Assembly: GCA_030427205.1 (NCBI GenBank)
Contig: JAUHXC010000004.1
Location: forward strand, 1 to 64,000
From: a bacterium
GTDB taxonomy: Bacteria > Myxococcota_A > Bradymonadia > UBA7976 > UBA1532
DNA: 64,000 nt
Direction: 5' to 3'
Under the pieces are notes generated by a model. It was not told the origin of the DNA and searched no databases. It saw only the letters and a list, made by a program, of their open reading frames with translations. Made by a program: the position numbers and the translations under genes. Numbering within the stretch: position 1 is the first letter of the stretch; each line of letters opens with the position of its first letter. Positions 1 through 8,762 of the stretch are shown here, one piece after another.

Positions 1-49
1 GCTGTTCGAGGCCGACGGGTTCAAGCTGAGAGCGAAACCCGAGCGGGCG

Positions 50-318
50 CGGGCTCACACAGCCAAGCCAGTCCAGGACGCTGCGTGATGTGGGTCATGA
101 CTCGGAAATCGGGATCTGCACCCAAGTGATTCCACCAGTACCAGTTGTCGGCGCCGTCCGAATCCTGGCCGACGCTGTAGAAGCTCCACGAGTCCCAGCT
201 TCAGGCGCTCTGGGTGACGCGGGCGGTGCTCCAGTGCTTGAAGGTGCCGGCGAAGTTGGCCGGGATGCCATCGCCATTATTCATCCAGCGGGTCTTGGGA
301 GTGATGACGTGGTGTCGC
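50..318 (-). pseudogene. Remnant of an unrecognised Trp/Tyr-rich protein
   Basis: Reading the reverse strand from about 318 towards 50 gives a frame with protein-like composition, for example PANFAGTFKHWS and then SWDSWSFYSVG and NWYWWNHLG. The two parts are separated by an in-frame TGA near 197, and another stop lies just upstream near 319. The aromatic-rich, Asp/Gly-containing stretch does not look like a random antisense translation of GC-rich DNA. There is no start codon in a sensible place and no signal peptide. I do not recognise the family; a secreted carbohydrate-active or lectin-like protein is only a guess. The simplest reading is a decayed gene fragment. Confidence 0.35.
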
Positions 319-339
319 GGCTAGGTCCGGCTAGGTCGC

Positions 340-700
340 TCAAGCCTTCCGACAACGGGCCGTGCCACAGGGGGTCGCGGCGGTCGTCAACGGGGGTCGT
401 GCCACGGCGTGCAGGCGGACGGAGCGGCCGTCAGCGGTCTGTGCCACGGCCTGCGGACGCTCATCTGGCCCGTTTTTGCTCCGTGGCACGGCCCGAAAGC
501 GCACGAGGCTGTCGATCGGCGCTCGAAATTGCGTCGGCCGGCTCATGCGCCGGCCGATCGCGGGCCGTGGCACAGGCCGCCGGACGCACGCGGCGGTCGC
601 TCGGCGGTCGAAGTTGCCCCGCCGGGCGCACAGATCGGTCGATCGCGGCCCGTCGCACAGGCCGCCGGGCGCCTGGGCCGGGCGCGCGCTGGCCTCGGCC
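340..700. repeat. Degenerate ~85-bp tandem repeats and decayed intergenic DNA
   Basis: The non-coding stretch before the first gene contains the motif CCGTGGCACGGCC at 481, CCGTGGCACAGGCCG at 565 and CCGTCGCACAGGCCG at 650, a spacing of 84 and 85 bases. Each is followed by related text containing TCGATCGSSGCTCGAAATTGC-like and CGGCCGATCGCGG-like sequence. Inverted forms (GTGCCACRGG) occur at about 364, 401 and 440. The several long frames here are compositional and have no consistent coding signal. Nothing else in 1-757 can be supported. Confidence 0.5.
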
Positions 701-757
701 GGTGCGCTCGGGTAGGCTCCAAGCGTCCCGAGAGATCGCCTGCTGCCGGAGTCCGCC

Positions 758-1954
758 GTGGCGCTGCCCGAAGACCGCCTGATCCCCGTCTCGAAGTTCC
801 CCGAGAAGGTCCGCAAGTTCGTCAGCCCCAAGGCGCCGCCGCCGATGAAGTCGATGGTGGCCCGGGGCATGGTGCCGATGAAGCCGCTGGTGCAGGTCTG
901 CGCGCTGTACCAGATCGCGGCGCGGGACGGCGGTGATCTGGCCCGCGACGCCGGGCGCACGGTCAAGGGGCTGCCGCCGGGTACGCTGCGCTCGATCGCC
1001 AAGGAGCCGCTGCTGCCGGTGGTGCTCGACTGGCTCGCCGAGCTGTTCGAGGACAGCCGCGAGATCCTGCAGCCGATCGTGCTCAACAAGATGGTCGACA
1101 CCGAGACGCTCGTCCGGATCGCCCGTGAGACCGGCGATACGCCGACCCTCGAGCTCATCGCCAACAACCAGGCGCGGCTGCTCGAGGCGCCGGAGCTGAT
1201 CGAGGCGCTGTTCCTCAACCGGGCGATGCGCGCGTCGTCGGTGGACCGCATGCTCGACTTCGCCGCCCGCAACAAGGTGGCCCTGCCCAACATCCCCGAG
1301 TACGAGGCGATCGTCGCGGCCATCGCCGGTGATCTGCCGCAGACCGAGGAGGAGGCCCGCGAGGCCGACGCGAAGTTCGAGGCGGCGCAGGCGGCGCTGC
1401 AGGGGCTCGACGGGCGCTCGGAGGAGGAGCTCGAAGAGGTGGCTGAGGCCTTCGCCGAGGAGGCCGCCGCCGCCGAGAAGCGAGCGCCGGCGGCCGAGAA
1501 GAAGGCCGAGCCCGAGCCCGCCGAAGAAGAGGGCAAGAAGCGCAGCAGCTCGGCGGCGGGGCGCATCCGCGACCTCAACGTGGCGCAGAAGGTGCGGCTG
1601 GCGATGATGGGCAACGCCACCGAGCGCGGCATCCTCATCCGCGATACGAACAAGATCGTCTGCCGGGCGGTGATCCGCAGCCCGGCGGTCAGCGACTCCG
1701 AGGCGATGATCTACGCCAAGAACAAGTCGCTGCTCGACGAGGTGATCTCGTATATCGCCGGCAACAAGAAGTGGATCCGCCACTACCAGATGAAGCTGGC
1801 GCTGGTGATGAACCCCAAGACGCCGACGGGCGACGCGATGCGCTTTCTCAACTATCTGCGGGTCAACGACCTGCGCATGGTGGCCCGCAGCAAGGGCGTG
1901 CCCGGGCCCATCGGCAAGGCGGCCAAGCAGCTCATCAAGACCCGGATGAAGTGA
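758..1954 (+). CDS. Conserved hypothetical protein, helical N-terminal domain and acidic linker
   Basis: A 398-residue protein starting at GTG 758, with GGAG seven bases upstream in GGAGTCCGCC. Residues 1-200 are rich in Leu, Ile and Ala helices without membrane segments or a signal peptide, so it is probably cytoplasmic. Residues about 200-270 form a Glu/Ala/Lys-rich charged linker likely to be disordered or coiled-coil. The C-terminal ~130 residues are basic and again helical, with phrases such as QKVRLAMMGNATERGILIRD and MNPKTPTGDAMRFLNYL. This two-block layout resembles helical-repeat proteins annotated only as hypothetical in Myxococcota. I cannot assign a function. The stop codon overlaps the start of the following protease gene by one base, so the two are probably translationally coupled. 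Confidence 0.75.
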   Translation: MALPEDRLIPVSKFPEKVRKFVSPKAPPPMKSMVARGMVPMKPLVQVCALYQIAARDGGDLARDAGRTVKGLPPGTLRSIAKEPLLPVVLDWLAELFEDSREILQPIVLNKMVDTETLVRIARETGDTPTLELIANNQARLLEAPELIEALFLNRAMRASSVDRMLDFAARNKVALPNIPEYEAIVAAIAGDLPQTEEEAREADAKFEAAQAALQGLDGRSEEELEEVAEAFAEEAAAAEKRAPAAEKKAEPEPAEEEGKKRSSSAAGRIRDLNVAQKVRLAMMGNATERGILIRDTNKIVCRAVIRSPAVSDSEAMIYAKNKSLLDEVISYIAGNKKWIRHYQMKLALVMNPKTPTGDAMRFLNYLRVNDLRMVARSKGVPGPIGKAAKQLIKTRMK

Positions 1955-2901
1955 TGGAGCACGGCGTGGCCGTCTCGGCGCCGACCCACGGCGGCGATCG
2001 GTTCTCGTGGCCGCTGTTGCTGCTGATGGTGGGCTACACCGTCGGCTCGACGCTGGTCTGGTATCACAACCGCGATCTCTTCCTGAAGGCGCCGATCCCG
2101 CTGGGCAAGGCCGAGTCGGTGGTGGCGCTGTACTGGCTGGGGCTCGTGGTCTACTTCGCCGGGCTGTGGCTCTTCCGCGGGGTGGCGCCGTGGCGGCTGC
2201 GGCGCGAGACGCTGTTGCTGCCGGTGGTGGCGATGGGGCTCTTGAGCGTCTTCTGGCTCTACGGGCGGGTGAATGGCTATCGCATGTGGGTCGGGGATCC
2301 GCCGCCGTATGGCGGACTGACCGGGCTGGCGCCGTACTTCTTCTTCGTCGGGTCGAGCGTGCTCTTCCGCATCGCGCTGCCGCTCCTGTCGGGGCGGGTG
2401 CTCTTCGGGCAGCGGCCGGTGGACTATGGCTACGGCGTCGAGCGGGCGTTCGAGAAGTGGTGGATCTACGCCGGCTTGGTGGCCCTGGTCATCCCGGCGG
2501 TGATCTGGGCGTCGAGCCAGCCGGCGTTCCTGCGGGCCTACCCGTGGTGCCGGCGGGCCATCGCCGACGGGCAGATCACGGTGTGGGTCTTCGCGGTCTA
2601 CGCGGCGGCGGCGTTCGCCTTCTACAGCAGCGGCGAGGCGTTCTGGCGCGGCTTCATCCTGCTGGGCGTGGCCCGCGAGCTGAAGTGGAACGCCCTGAGC
2701 TTCATGGTCATGCCCTATGTGCTGGGGCACCTGGGCAAGCCGGTGTCCGAGACGCTGGGCGCGGTGGCGGCGGGGCTGGTGCTCGGCGCGCTGGCGCTGC
2801 ATCACCGCTCGTTCTGGCTGGGCGCGGTGACCCATTGGATCATCGCGATGTCGATGGACGTGGCGGCGATGTGGCGCAAGGGCATCGAGTGGGTCGGCTG
2901 A
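1954..2901 (+). CDS. CPBP family intramembrane metalloprotease
   Basis: A 315-residue polytopic membrane protein with about eight hydrophobic segments. The C-terminal half carries the CPBP (CAAX protease and bacteriocin-processing, Abi) signature. There is a glutamate in GEAFWRGF (around residue 230), a histidine in VLGHLGKP with a following Glu in SETLG, and a final histidine in VTHWIIAMSMD. In this family these residues bind the metal and cleave peptide bonds inside the membrane. The first motif has a single Glu rather than the common Glu-Glu pair, as in the ExFxRG subgroup. ATG 1954 overlaps the upstream TGA (TGATG); GTG 1951 is an alternative in-frame start. The substrate is unknown. Coupling to the upstream hypothetical gene suggests the two products work together. 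Confidence 0.8.
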   Translation: MEHGVAVSAPTHGGDRFSWPLLLLMVGYTVGSTLVWYHNRDLFLKAPIPLGKAESVVALYWLGLVVYFAGLWLFRGVAPWRLRRETLLLPVVAMGLLSVFWLYGRVNGYRMWVGDPPPYGGLTGLAPYFFFVGSSVLFRIALPLLSGRVLFGQRPVDYGYGVERAFEKWWIYAGLVALVIPAVIWASSQPAFLRAYPWCRRAIADGQITVWVFAVYAAAAFAFYSSGEAFWRGFILLGVARELKWNALSFMVMPYVLGHLGKPVSETLGAVAAGLVLGALALHHRSFWLGAVTHWIIAMSMDVAAMWRKGIEWVG

Positions 2902-2978
2902 GCGGGCCGCGCGGGGGTTTGCCCCTGCGGGTCGGGTTGGCGTAGCGTCGCCCGGTCGTCTTCGCCACCCGGGGAGGG

Positions 2979-5900
2979 GTGTTGGCCGCTTCGACAGACG
3001 AGTCTGCGTCTCGCCGCGCCCTGCTGGTGGGCGTGCAGCGGGGGCTGGACGGGCGCTTCAGCGAGCGGCCGGGCACCTGCGCGGCGGTGCGGCGCATCGG
3101 CGCGCGGCTGGCGGCGGGCGGCTGGCAGGTGGCGCTGCTGCTCGACGACGAGCCGGCGGAGCACGATCGGCCGTGGCGGGCGAACCTGCTGGAGCGGCTG
3201 TCGTGGCTCGCCGAGGGCGAGGCGGGCGAGGGCGGGGGAGACCGCCTGCTGCTGCTCTCGGGGCCGGTGCGGCGGGGCCACTTCTGCTGCCGCGATACCC
3301 GCCTCGATCGGCTGGAGAGCACGGGCATCCCCCTGGACGAGATCGCCGCCGAGTTGCCGACCCGGGCGGGGGTGATCCTCGACGCGCCGGCGGATCGTAC
3401 GCCCTTCGAGCGGGTGGCCTGGGCCATCGGCGCCGGGCCGGCGAATACGCCGGAGGGCCTGCGCGGGGTGCGCGGTCCGACGCCGTTTCTCGACGCGGTG
3501 CTGCGGGCGACGGGCGGTGAGGATCGCGCCGAGCTGACGGTGGCCAGCCTGGCCGGCTTCGTGGGGCGGGCGGGCAGCAAGGCGCCGTGGACCCTGGCGG
3601 CCGGGCCCGACGCGACCCTCTTGACCGGCTTGCAGCAGCGGCAGCGGGTGTGCCGGGCGTGTGAGACGCCGGTGACCGACTCGGTGGCGACCTTCTGCGC
3701 GAAGTGCGGCGCGCCGCTCGAGGTCGAAGAGCTGCTCGACGGCGGACGCTATCGGCTGCTGCGCCAGCTGGGGCAGGGCGGCATGGGCGCGGTCTATCTG
3801 GCCGAAGATACCCGGCTGAAGGTGCGCCGGGCGATCAAGCTGCTGTCCCTGCCGACGGGGCTGAAGAAGGCCGACGCCGACAAGCTGCGGGCGCGCATGG
3901 TGCAGGAGGCCCGCGCGGCGCAGGCCCTGTGCGCCGAGACCCACCACGTGGTGCAGGTCTACGACGTGGGCTACTCGCCGGAGCGCGGCGAGCCGTTCCT
4001 GGTGATGGAGCTGCTCGAGGGGCAGACGCTGACCGCCCGGCTCGAGCAGGGGCCGCTGCCCGATCACGAGGCGCTGGCCATCGGGCGACAGGTGGCCGGC
4101 ACCCTGGCCCTGGCCCACGCCCGCGGCTTCGTGCACCGCGACCTCAAGCCGGACAACATCATGCTGGTCGAGCGCGGCGGCGTGCCGGGCTTCGTCAAGC
4201 TGCTCGACTTCGGGCTGGTCAAGGCCGAGCAGGCCGAGGTGACGACCGAGACCGGCCGCATGATGGGCACGCTGCAGTACATGCCGCCGGAGCAGCTGCG
4301 CGGGCTGAAGGTCGACGCCCGGGCCGATGTGTTCTCGCTGGGCGCGGTGCTCTACGAGTGCCTGTCGGGGCAGCGGGCGAATCCGGGCAGCACCCAGCAG
4401 GAGATCTTCGCGGTGCTGCTCGACCGCGGGGTGCGCTCGCTGGCCGAGGTGGCGCCGATGCTGCCGAGCCCGCTGGTGACGCTGGTCGATCGCTGCCTGA
4501 AGTTGATCCCCGAGCAGCGCCCGCCGGACGCCCGCGCGGTGAGCGACGCGCTCGAGACGATCGACGAGCGCCCGCTGCAGTGGCCGCGGCCGGCGCTCGA
4601 CGGGCGGTCGACCCGGCCGTCGCCGTTGCCGTCGGGGGCTTTGGGCGCGCCGACGGTCTTGCCGGGCGGTCCGCCGACGGCGCTGCCCGGCGCGACCGCG
4701 CGCGATGCGCCGACGGCGCTGCCGGGCGTGCCCGTGGGGACGCCAGCCGGGGCGCCGGCGGGGATGACGGCGCTGCCCGGATCGACGGCGCTGCCCGGGT
4801 CGACGGCGGTGCCCGGTTCGACCGCGCTGCCCGGGGGCTCGCGCGCCGCGCCGACCGCGCTGCCCGGCCTGTCCGCCGCCGCGCCCGTGGCAAACGACGC
4901 CAACGCGCCGTCGCGGGACGACGCCGTGGCGTTCGGTACCGCCGAGACCCGGGCCCCGATCAGCCCCGGCTCGGGTCAGCCGCGCGGCGACCGCCCGGAT
5001 CCGACCCCGGATACGTCGCCGGAGATCACGCCCGCCGGCGCGCTGGACGGCGGCGCGCTGGTCGGGTCGCGCACGCCCCGGGCGCCGGTGCCCGCGCCGA
5101 GCCCCGGCCGCCGCCGCTGGCTGCTGTTGCTGCCGCTGCTGGCCGTCGCTGGCGGTATCGCCGTCTGGCTCGACGCGCCGCCGCCGCCGCCCGCGCCCGA
5201 CGCCGCCGTGGTGGCGGTCGTCGCCGCGCCCACGGCGCCGCCCGGCCTGGCCGCCGACGCCGCGGTGGACGCCCGGGTCGACGCCGGCTTCGCGCCGCTG
5301 CAGCGCCCGGCCCATCCGCTGCCCGCGCGCCCCGCCGCCAGCCGGACCCGCGAGGGCGATCGGCTGGTCTACCGCGGCGACAGCCCGGCCGACGCCTTCG
5401 CCGCGCTGGTGCTCGACGTGACCCTGGCCCACGACGCGCCGCCCGAGCCCGACGGCAAGGCGGGCGAGCGCTGGCAGCAGGCGCCGGATGCCGTGCGCCG
5501 CTGGCTGGCCGACGGGGTGCCGATCGAGGGCGTCGACGCCCTGGGCGATACCCTGAGCCTGTCGATCGAGCAGGTGGCGGCGCTGCGCGAGGCGCGCCCG
5601 CAGACCCATACGCTGCGCGGCGTCGGCGCGCTGATCGGGCGCGAGACGGGGCCGTCGGTCTTCGAAACCGTGAACTGCAGTCGGGGGCGGGCGGGTGACC
5701 GGGTGTTGACGGCGTCGTGGAAGATGCGAGGGTATGGCAGGGGCACGTGTCGCGCCGCGGACTGCGGTCCGGCCCTGGTACGCGCCCTGCAGCGGTCTCG
5801 ACAGGCGGGCGAGCGGCTGCGGATCTCGCTCGAACTGGTCCGCCTGGCCGAGGACGGTGATGAGACCCGCGTGGCTGCTGTGTGCACTGTTCGCCCTTGA
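2979..5900 (+). CDS. Ser/Thr protein kinase with degenerate caspase-like N-terminus and TALPG repeats
   Basis: A 973-residue multidomain protein; GTG 2979 follows GGGGAGGGG. Residues 1-215 have the layout of a caspase/metacaspase fold (ALLVGVQ, VALLLDD, RLLLLSG, GVILDA). However, the catalytic His position reads SGPVRRG instead of SGHG, and the Cys position reads LDAPADR instead of DACFSG, so it should be inactive. A zinc ribbon follows (CRAC near 225, CAKC near 240). A complete Hanks kinase spans about 255-530, with GQGGMG, AIKLL, HRDLKPDN near 386, LDFG near 410 and YMPPEQ. Residues 554-630 contain eight T-A/V-L/V-PG repeats. One membrane helix (LLLLPLLAVAGG, about 713-730) puts the last ~240 residues outside the cytoplasm. 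It heads a run of four overlapping genes. Confidence 0.88.
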   Translation: MLAASTDESASRRALLVGVQRGLDGRFSERPGTCAAVRRIGARLAAGGWQVALLLDDEPAEHDRPWRANLLERLSWLAEGEAGEGGGDRLLLLSGPVRRGHFCCRDTRLDRLESTGIPLDEIAAELPTRAGVILDAPADRTPFERVAWAIGAGPANTPEGLRGVRGPTPFLDAVLRATGGEDRAELTVASLAGFVGRAGSKAPWTLAAGPDATLLTGLQQRQRVCRACETPVTDSVATFCAKCGAPLEVEELLDGGRYRLLRQLGQGGMGAVYLAEDTRLKVRRAIKLLSLPTGLKKADADKLRARMVQEARAAQALCAETHHVVQVYDVGYSPERGEPFLVMELLEGQTLTARLEQGPLPDHEALAIGRQVAGTLALAHARGFVHRDLKPDNIMLVERGGVPGFVKLLDFGLVKAEQAEVTTETGRMMGTLQYMPPEQLRGLKVDARADVFSLGAVLYECLSGQRANPGSTQQEIFAVLLDRGVRSLAEVAPMLPSPLVTLVDRCLKLIPEQRPPDARAVSDALETIDERPLQWPRPALDGRSTRPSPLPSGALGAPTVLPGGPPTALPGATARDAPTALPGVPVGTPAGAPAGMTALPGSTALPGSTAVPGSTALPGGSRAAPTALPGLSAAAPVANDANAPSRDDAVAFGTAETRAPISPGSGQPRGDRPDPTPDTSPEITPAGALDGGALVGSRTPRAPVPAPSPGRRRWLLLLPLLAVAGGIAVWLDAPPPPPAPDAAVVAVVAAPTAPPGLAADAAVDARVDAGFAPLQRPAHPLPARPAASRTREGDRLVYRGDSPADAFAALVLDVTLAHDAPPEPDGKAGERWQQAPDAVRRWLADGVPIEGVDALGDTLSLSIEQVAALREARPQTHTLRGVGALIGRETGPSVFETVNCSRGRAGDRVLTASWKMRGYGRGTCRAADCGPALVRALQRSRQAGERLRISLELVRLAEDGDETRVAAVCTVRP

Positions 5901-7413
5901 GCCGGTCGCGGCCCACGCCGCGCCGCGCACCCCGTGTGAAGGGGCCGCGGCCCCGGCGGTGGTGGCGCTGGCCGATCGGCTGGCCCGCTCGGACGATCCC
6001 CGGGCCTGGGCCGGGCTGATGCCCGCCGCCGCCGAGGCGGCGACCGCAGAGACGTTCTCCATCGCCGACCGGGCGTGCGCGGCCTATGTCGCCGGCTCGG
6101 CGGCGTTCTTCCTGTCGGCCGATCGCGCGGTGCGCCCGGCCTTCGCCGTCGCCGCCGTCACCCACTTCGCCCGCGCCGAGGCCCTCGCCCCCGCCGCGAT
6201 GAGCGGGCGCCAGCCCAAGAGCCGCATGCGCACCGCCTGGCAGCGGCTGGGGGCGGCGCCCGGCTGGCTGAAGGGGCGCACCCCGGTGCCGTTCGCGATC
6301 CCCGCCGGTCCGCCGGGTACGGTGCGCTTGAGCCCGGCCGATCCGGCGGCCTGGGCCGATGTCTGCGCCGCGCCCGAGTGCGCGGTGGCGATCGAGGTGC
6401 CCCGGGGTGAGGCGCCGAGCAGCGTATCGCTGCGGCCGGGCTGGTATCGGGTCGAGCACGTGGGCCCCTGCGGCGCGCGCGGCGAGGCGGTCGAGCTGCA
6501 GGGCGGGGTGCTGCCGGTGCCCGATCCGGCGACGTGCACCGCGCAGCTGGTGGTGCTCGACGGGGCCGAGGCGCTGGACGGCTGGACGGTGCGCGCCGCT
6601 GGCGAGGCGGTGGACGGCGCCGCGGCGCCCGTCGCGGTCGATCTCGAGGTGCAGGCGCCGGGCTACGTCACGCAGACCGTGCGGGCCCCCGCGCTCGGCG
6701 GCGCGCTCGAGGTGACGCTGGCCCGCTGTCCGGTGGCCCTGAACGTGCGCACGCGGCCCGCCGACGCGACGGTCGAAGGCGCCGATCCGGCCCCGTGGGG
6801 CGCGCGGCGCATCCGGGTGACCGCGCCGGGCCACGGCCCGGTGGAGGAGACGATCGACGTGCCGGCCCCCGACGGCCCGTGCGCGGCGGCCGCGGCCCAC
6901 GCGGTGACGGTCGAGCTGCCGCGGCCGGTGAGCGTGGTCGCCACCGACGACCGCGGCAAGCCGGTGAGCATCGCCAAGCTGGTGGTGCAGGGCGAGCAGG
7001 TGGATCCGGTGGGGCTCTATCGGGTGACCGGGCGCTACGGTCTGCAGGCGATGCACCCGACCCTGGGCGCGGTCACGACCAAGTTCGAGGTGACCCCCTG
7101 CGCGGGCGCCGAGTGCGGCCCGGTGCGGGTCGACGTGCGCTTCCCGCCGCCGCCCGACGAGGGCGGCCTGGGCTCGACGCTGGCCTATGTCGGCGGCGGC
7201 ATCCTGATGGGCCTCGGCGGGCTGGCGGGCATCGACGCCTGGACGACGCACGGCGACATCCAGAGCTACGAGAGCAAGGCCCGCGACCGCATCTCGCTCG
7301 ATACGCTCGTCGAGCAGCGCGATCAGGCGGCGCTGGCGGCGGATGTACTGCTCATCAGCGGCGCGGCGCTGGTGATCACCGGCTGGCTGCTCTCCGACTC
7401 GGAGGACGACTGA
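5860..7413 (+). CDS. Exported PEGA-like protein with two C-terminal membrane helices
   Basis: A 517-residue protein. I chose ATG 5860 because it gives a good signal peptide (MRPAWLLCALFALEPVAAHA) and overlaps the kinase gene by 41 bases; the open frame extends further upstream. After a helical N-terminal part (about 20-130), several short beta domains follow. At least two look like PEGA carbohydrate/envelope-binding domains (APGYVTQTVRAP, RTRPADATVEGAD with APGHGPVEETIDVP). The C-terminus has two hydrophobic helices (YVGGGILMGLGGLAG and DVLLISGAALVITGWLL) separated by a charged helix, so it is probably anchored in a membrane with its domains in the periplasm. The overlap with the kinase gene suggests it is part of the same signalling or envelope module. 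Confidence 0.75.
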   Translation: MRPAWLLCALFALEPVAAHAAPRTPCEGAAAPAVVALADRLARSDDPRAWAGLMPAAAEAATAETFSIADRACAAYVAGSAAFFLSADRAVRPAFAVAAVTHFARAEALAPAAMSGRQPKSRMRTAWQRLGAAPGWLKGRTPVPFAIPAGPPGTVRLSPADPAAWADVCAAPECAVAIEVPRGEAPSSVSLRPGWYRVEHVGPCGARGEAVELQGGVLPVPDPATCTAQLVVLDGAEALDGWTVRAAGEAVDGAAAPVAVDLEVQAPGYVTQTVRAPALGGALEVTLARCPVALNVRTRPADATVEGADPAPWGARRIRVTAPGHGPVEETIDVPAPDGPCAAAAAHAVTVELPRPVSVVATDDRGKPVSIAKLVVQGEQVDPVGLYRVTGRYGLQAMHPTLGAVTTKFEVTPCAGAECGPVRVDVRFPPPPDEGGLGSTLAYVGGGILMGLGGLAGIDAWTTHGDIQSYESKARDRISLDTLVEQRDQAALAADVLLISGAALVITGWLLSDSEDD

Positions 7414-8762
7414 TGGGCTCGCGGATCGGGCCCCAGCGGCTGGCGGCCGTCGCCCTCGCGCTGCTGGTCAGCGGCTGCTCGTTGATCTTCGGCGACGTCG
7501 ACAAGACCGAATGCCAGATCGACGAGGACTGCTTCCCCGGCGAGATCTGCCTCGAGCGGTCGCGCTGCGCCGTCGGCCGGCGCGAGATGGGCGTCGACAT
7601 GGCGCTCGATCGGTCGCTGGAGCCGGAGCCGGACATCGACCTCGGCGTCGATCTCGGCCCCGATCTGGCGCTGGACGCCGCGGTCGATCTGGCGGTGGAC
7701 GCGGCGACCATCCCCGACGCCGATCCGGCGACGGTGGTCTTCCCGGCGGGCGACTGCTTCGGCGGCGATCCGCAGGGCACCTTCGAGCCGCAGGATCCGG
7801 CGGTGGGCGGCCTGCATGTGCCCGGTCCGGCGTGCACCCCCTTCGCCCGCCTGTGGACCGCGCGCACCGCGGATGGGGTCGAGCTGGCCTGGGATCTGGA
7901 CGGGGACGCGGTCGCCGAGGGCCAGGTGCCGTCGAGCGGCGTCTACGCGGTGGGCGAGGGCGTCGTCTTCACCTCGGCGCCGCGGGACGCCGACGGCCGG
8001 CGCCAACTGCTGCAGGTGGCCTTGCGCACCGGCGAGTCGGCGCCGGTGCGGCTGGGCGCGTTCGATCAGCGGGATCCGGTCTTCGGCTACGGGCGGCTGG
8101 CTTTTGTCGAGACCGGCAGCGACGGCGTGCCCGGGGTGCTGGTGATCGACGGGGTCGGCGACGACGCGCCGGTGGAGTGGGAGTGCGCGGTGGCCGGGGC
8201 CGCGCAGTGGGGGCCGGCGCTGGGGCCGCGGTTCATCGCGTGGTTCGAGCAGCCGCGGGGCAGTCGGCGGACGCGGGTGGTGGTGGTCGACGGGCCGGTC
8301 TGCGCCGGCGCTGCGCGGCAGCAGGTCGTGCTCGAGGGCGCGGTGCCCGGCGATACCCGGCTGTGGGCCATCGACGACGGCTTGGTCTGGCTCGAGCCGC
8401 GGGCCGCCGGGGTGGGCAACCGCATCCGCCGCTGGCGCTTCGCCGATCCGGGGGCGCGGGTCGAGACGCTGGTGCTGGACGGCCGCGCGCTGCGTATCGG
8501 CGCGCGGGCGCTCGACGAGGGGCCCAACCCGGTGGAGCTGGCGGCCAACGGTCAGCGGCTGGCGGTGGTGCGCTACGAGGGCGGCGCGTCGCTGCGTTAC
8601 GTGCTGGACACGGTCGATCTGCAGGCGGAGCGTGAACGCGCGGTCACGCGGGTCGGCCAGGACGACGACGCGCGGGCGCCGTGGCTGTCGGCCTCGTATT
8701 TGCTTTGGGCAGAGGCCGACCGTCTCGGATCGTGGAGAGTGGCCTATGAACGCCTCCAGTAA
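7413..8762 (+). CDS. Lipoprotein with Asp-rich linker and beta-propeller-like domain
   Basis: A 449-residue lipoprotein. ATG 7413 overlaps the previous stop by one base. The signal peptide ends in a lipobox (LLVSGCSLIF), so Cys24 would be lipidated. Residues 30-55 hold a small cysteine cluster (CQIDEDCFPGEICLERSRC), a motif common in myxobacterial surface lipoproteins. Residues 60-105 form an Asp/Leu/Val-rich spacer. The rest (about 110-449) is a repetitive beta pattern with blocks such as RLWTARTADG, RDPVFGYGRLAF and TRLWAIDDGLVWLE. It resembles the TolB-like or bulb-lectin propeller repeats seen in similar lipoproteins. No catalytic motif is visible. The following gene encodes a protein with the same style of C-terminal repeats. 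Confidence 0.7.
   Translation: MGSRIGPQRLAAVALALLVSGCSLIFGDVDKTECQIDEDCFPGEICLERSRCAVGRREMGVDMALDRSLEPEPDIDLGVDLGPDLALDAAVDLAVDAATIPDADPATVVFPAGDCFGGDPQGTFEPQDPAVGGLHVPGPACTPFARLWTARTADGVELAWDLDGDAVAEGQVPSSGVYAVGEGVVFTSAPRDADGRRQLLQVALRTGESAPVRLGAFDQRDPVFGYGRLAFVETGSDGVPGVLVIDGVGDDAPVEWECAVAGAAQWGPALGPRFIAWFEQPRGSRRTRVVVVDGPVCAGAARQQVVLEGAVPGDTRLWAIDDGLVWLEPRAAGVGNRIRRWRFADPGARVETLVLDGRALRIGARALDEGPNPVELAANGQRLAVVRYEGGASLRYVLDTVDLQAERERAVTRVGQDDDARAPWLSASYLLWAEADRLGSWRVAYERLQ

Noticed and set aside
2-88. Forward frame ending at 88 that could be the tail of a gene entering from the left
   Set aside because: Only 29 codons are visible, the sequence is not recognisable, and it overlaps the better-supported reverse-strand remnant. 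It cannot be told from chance.
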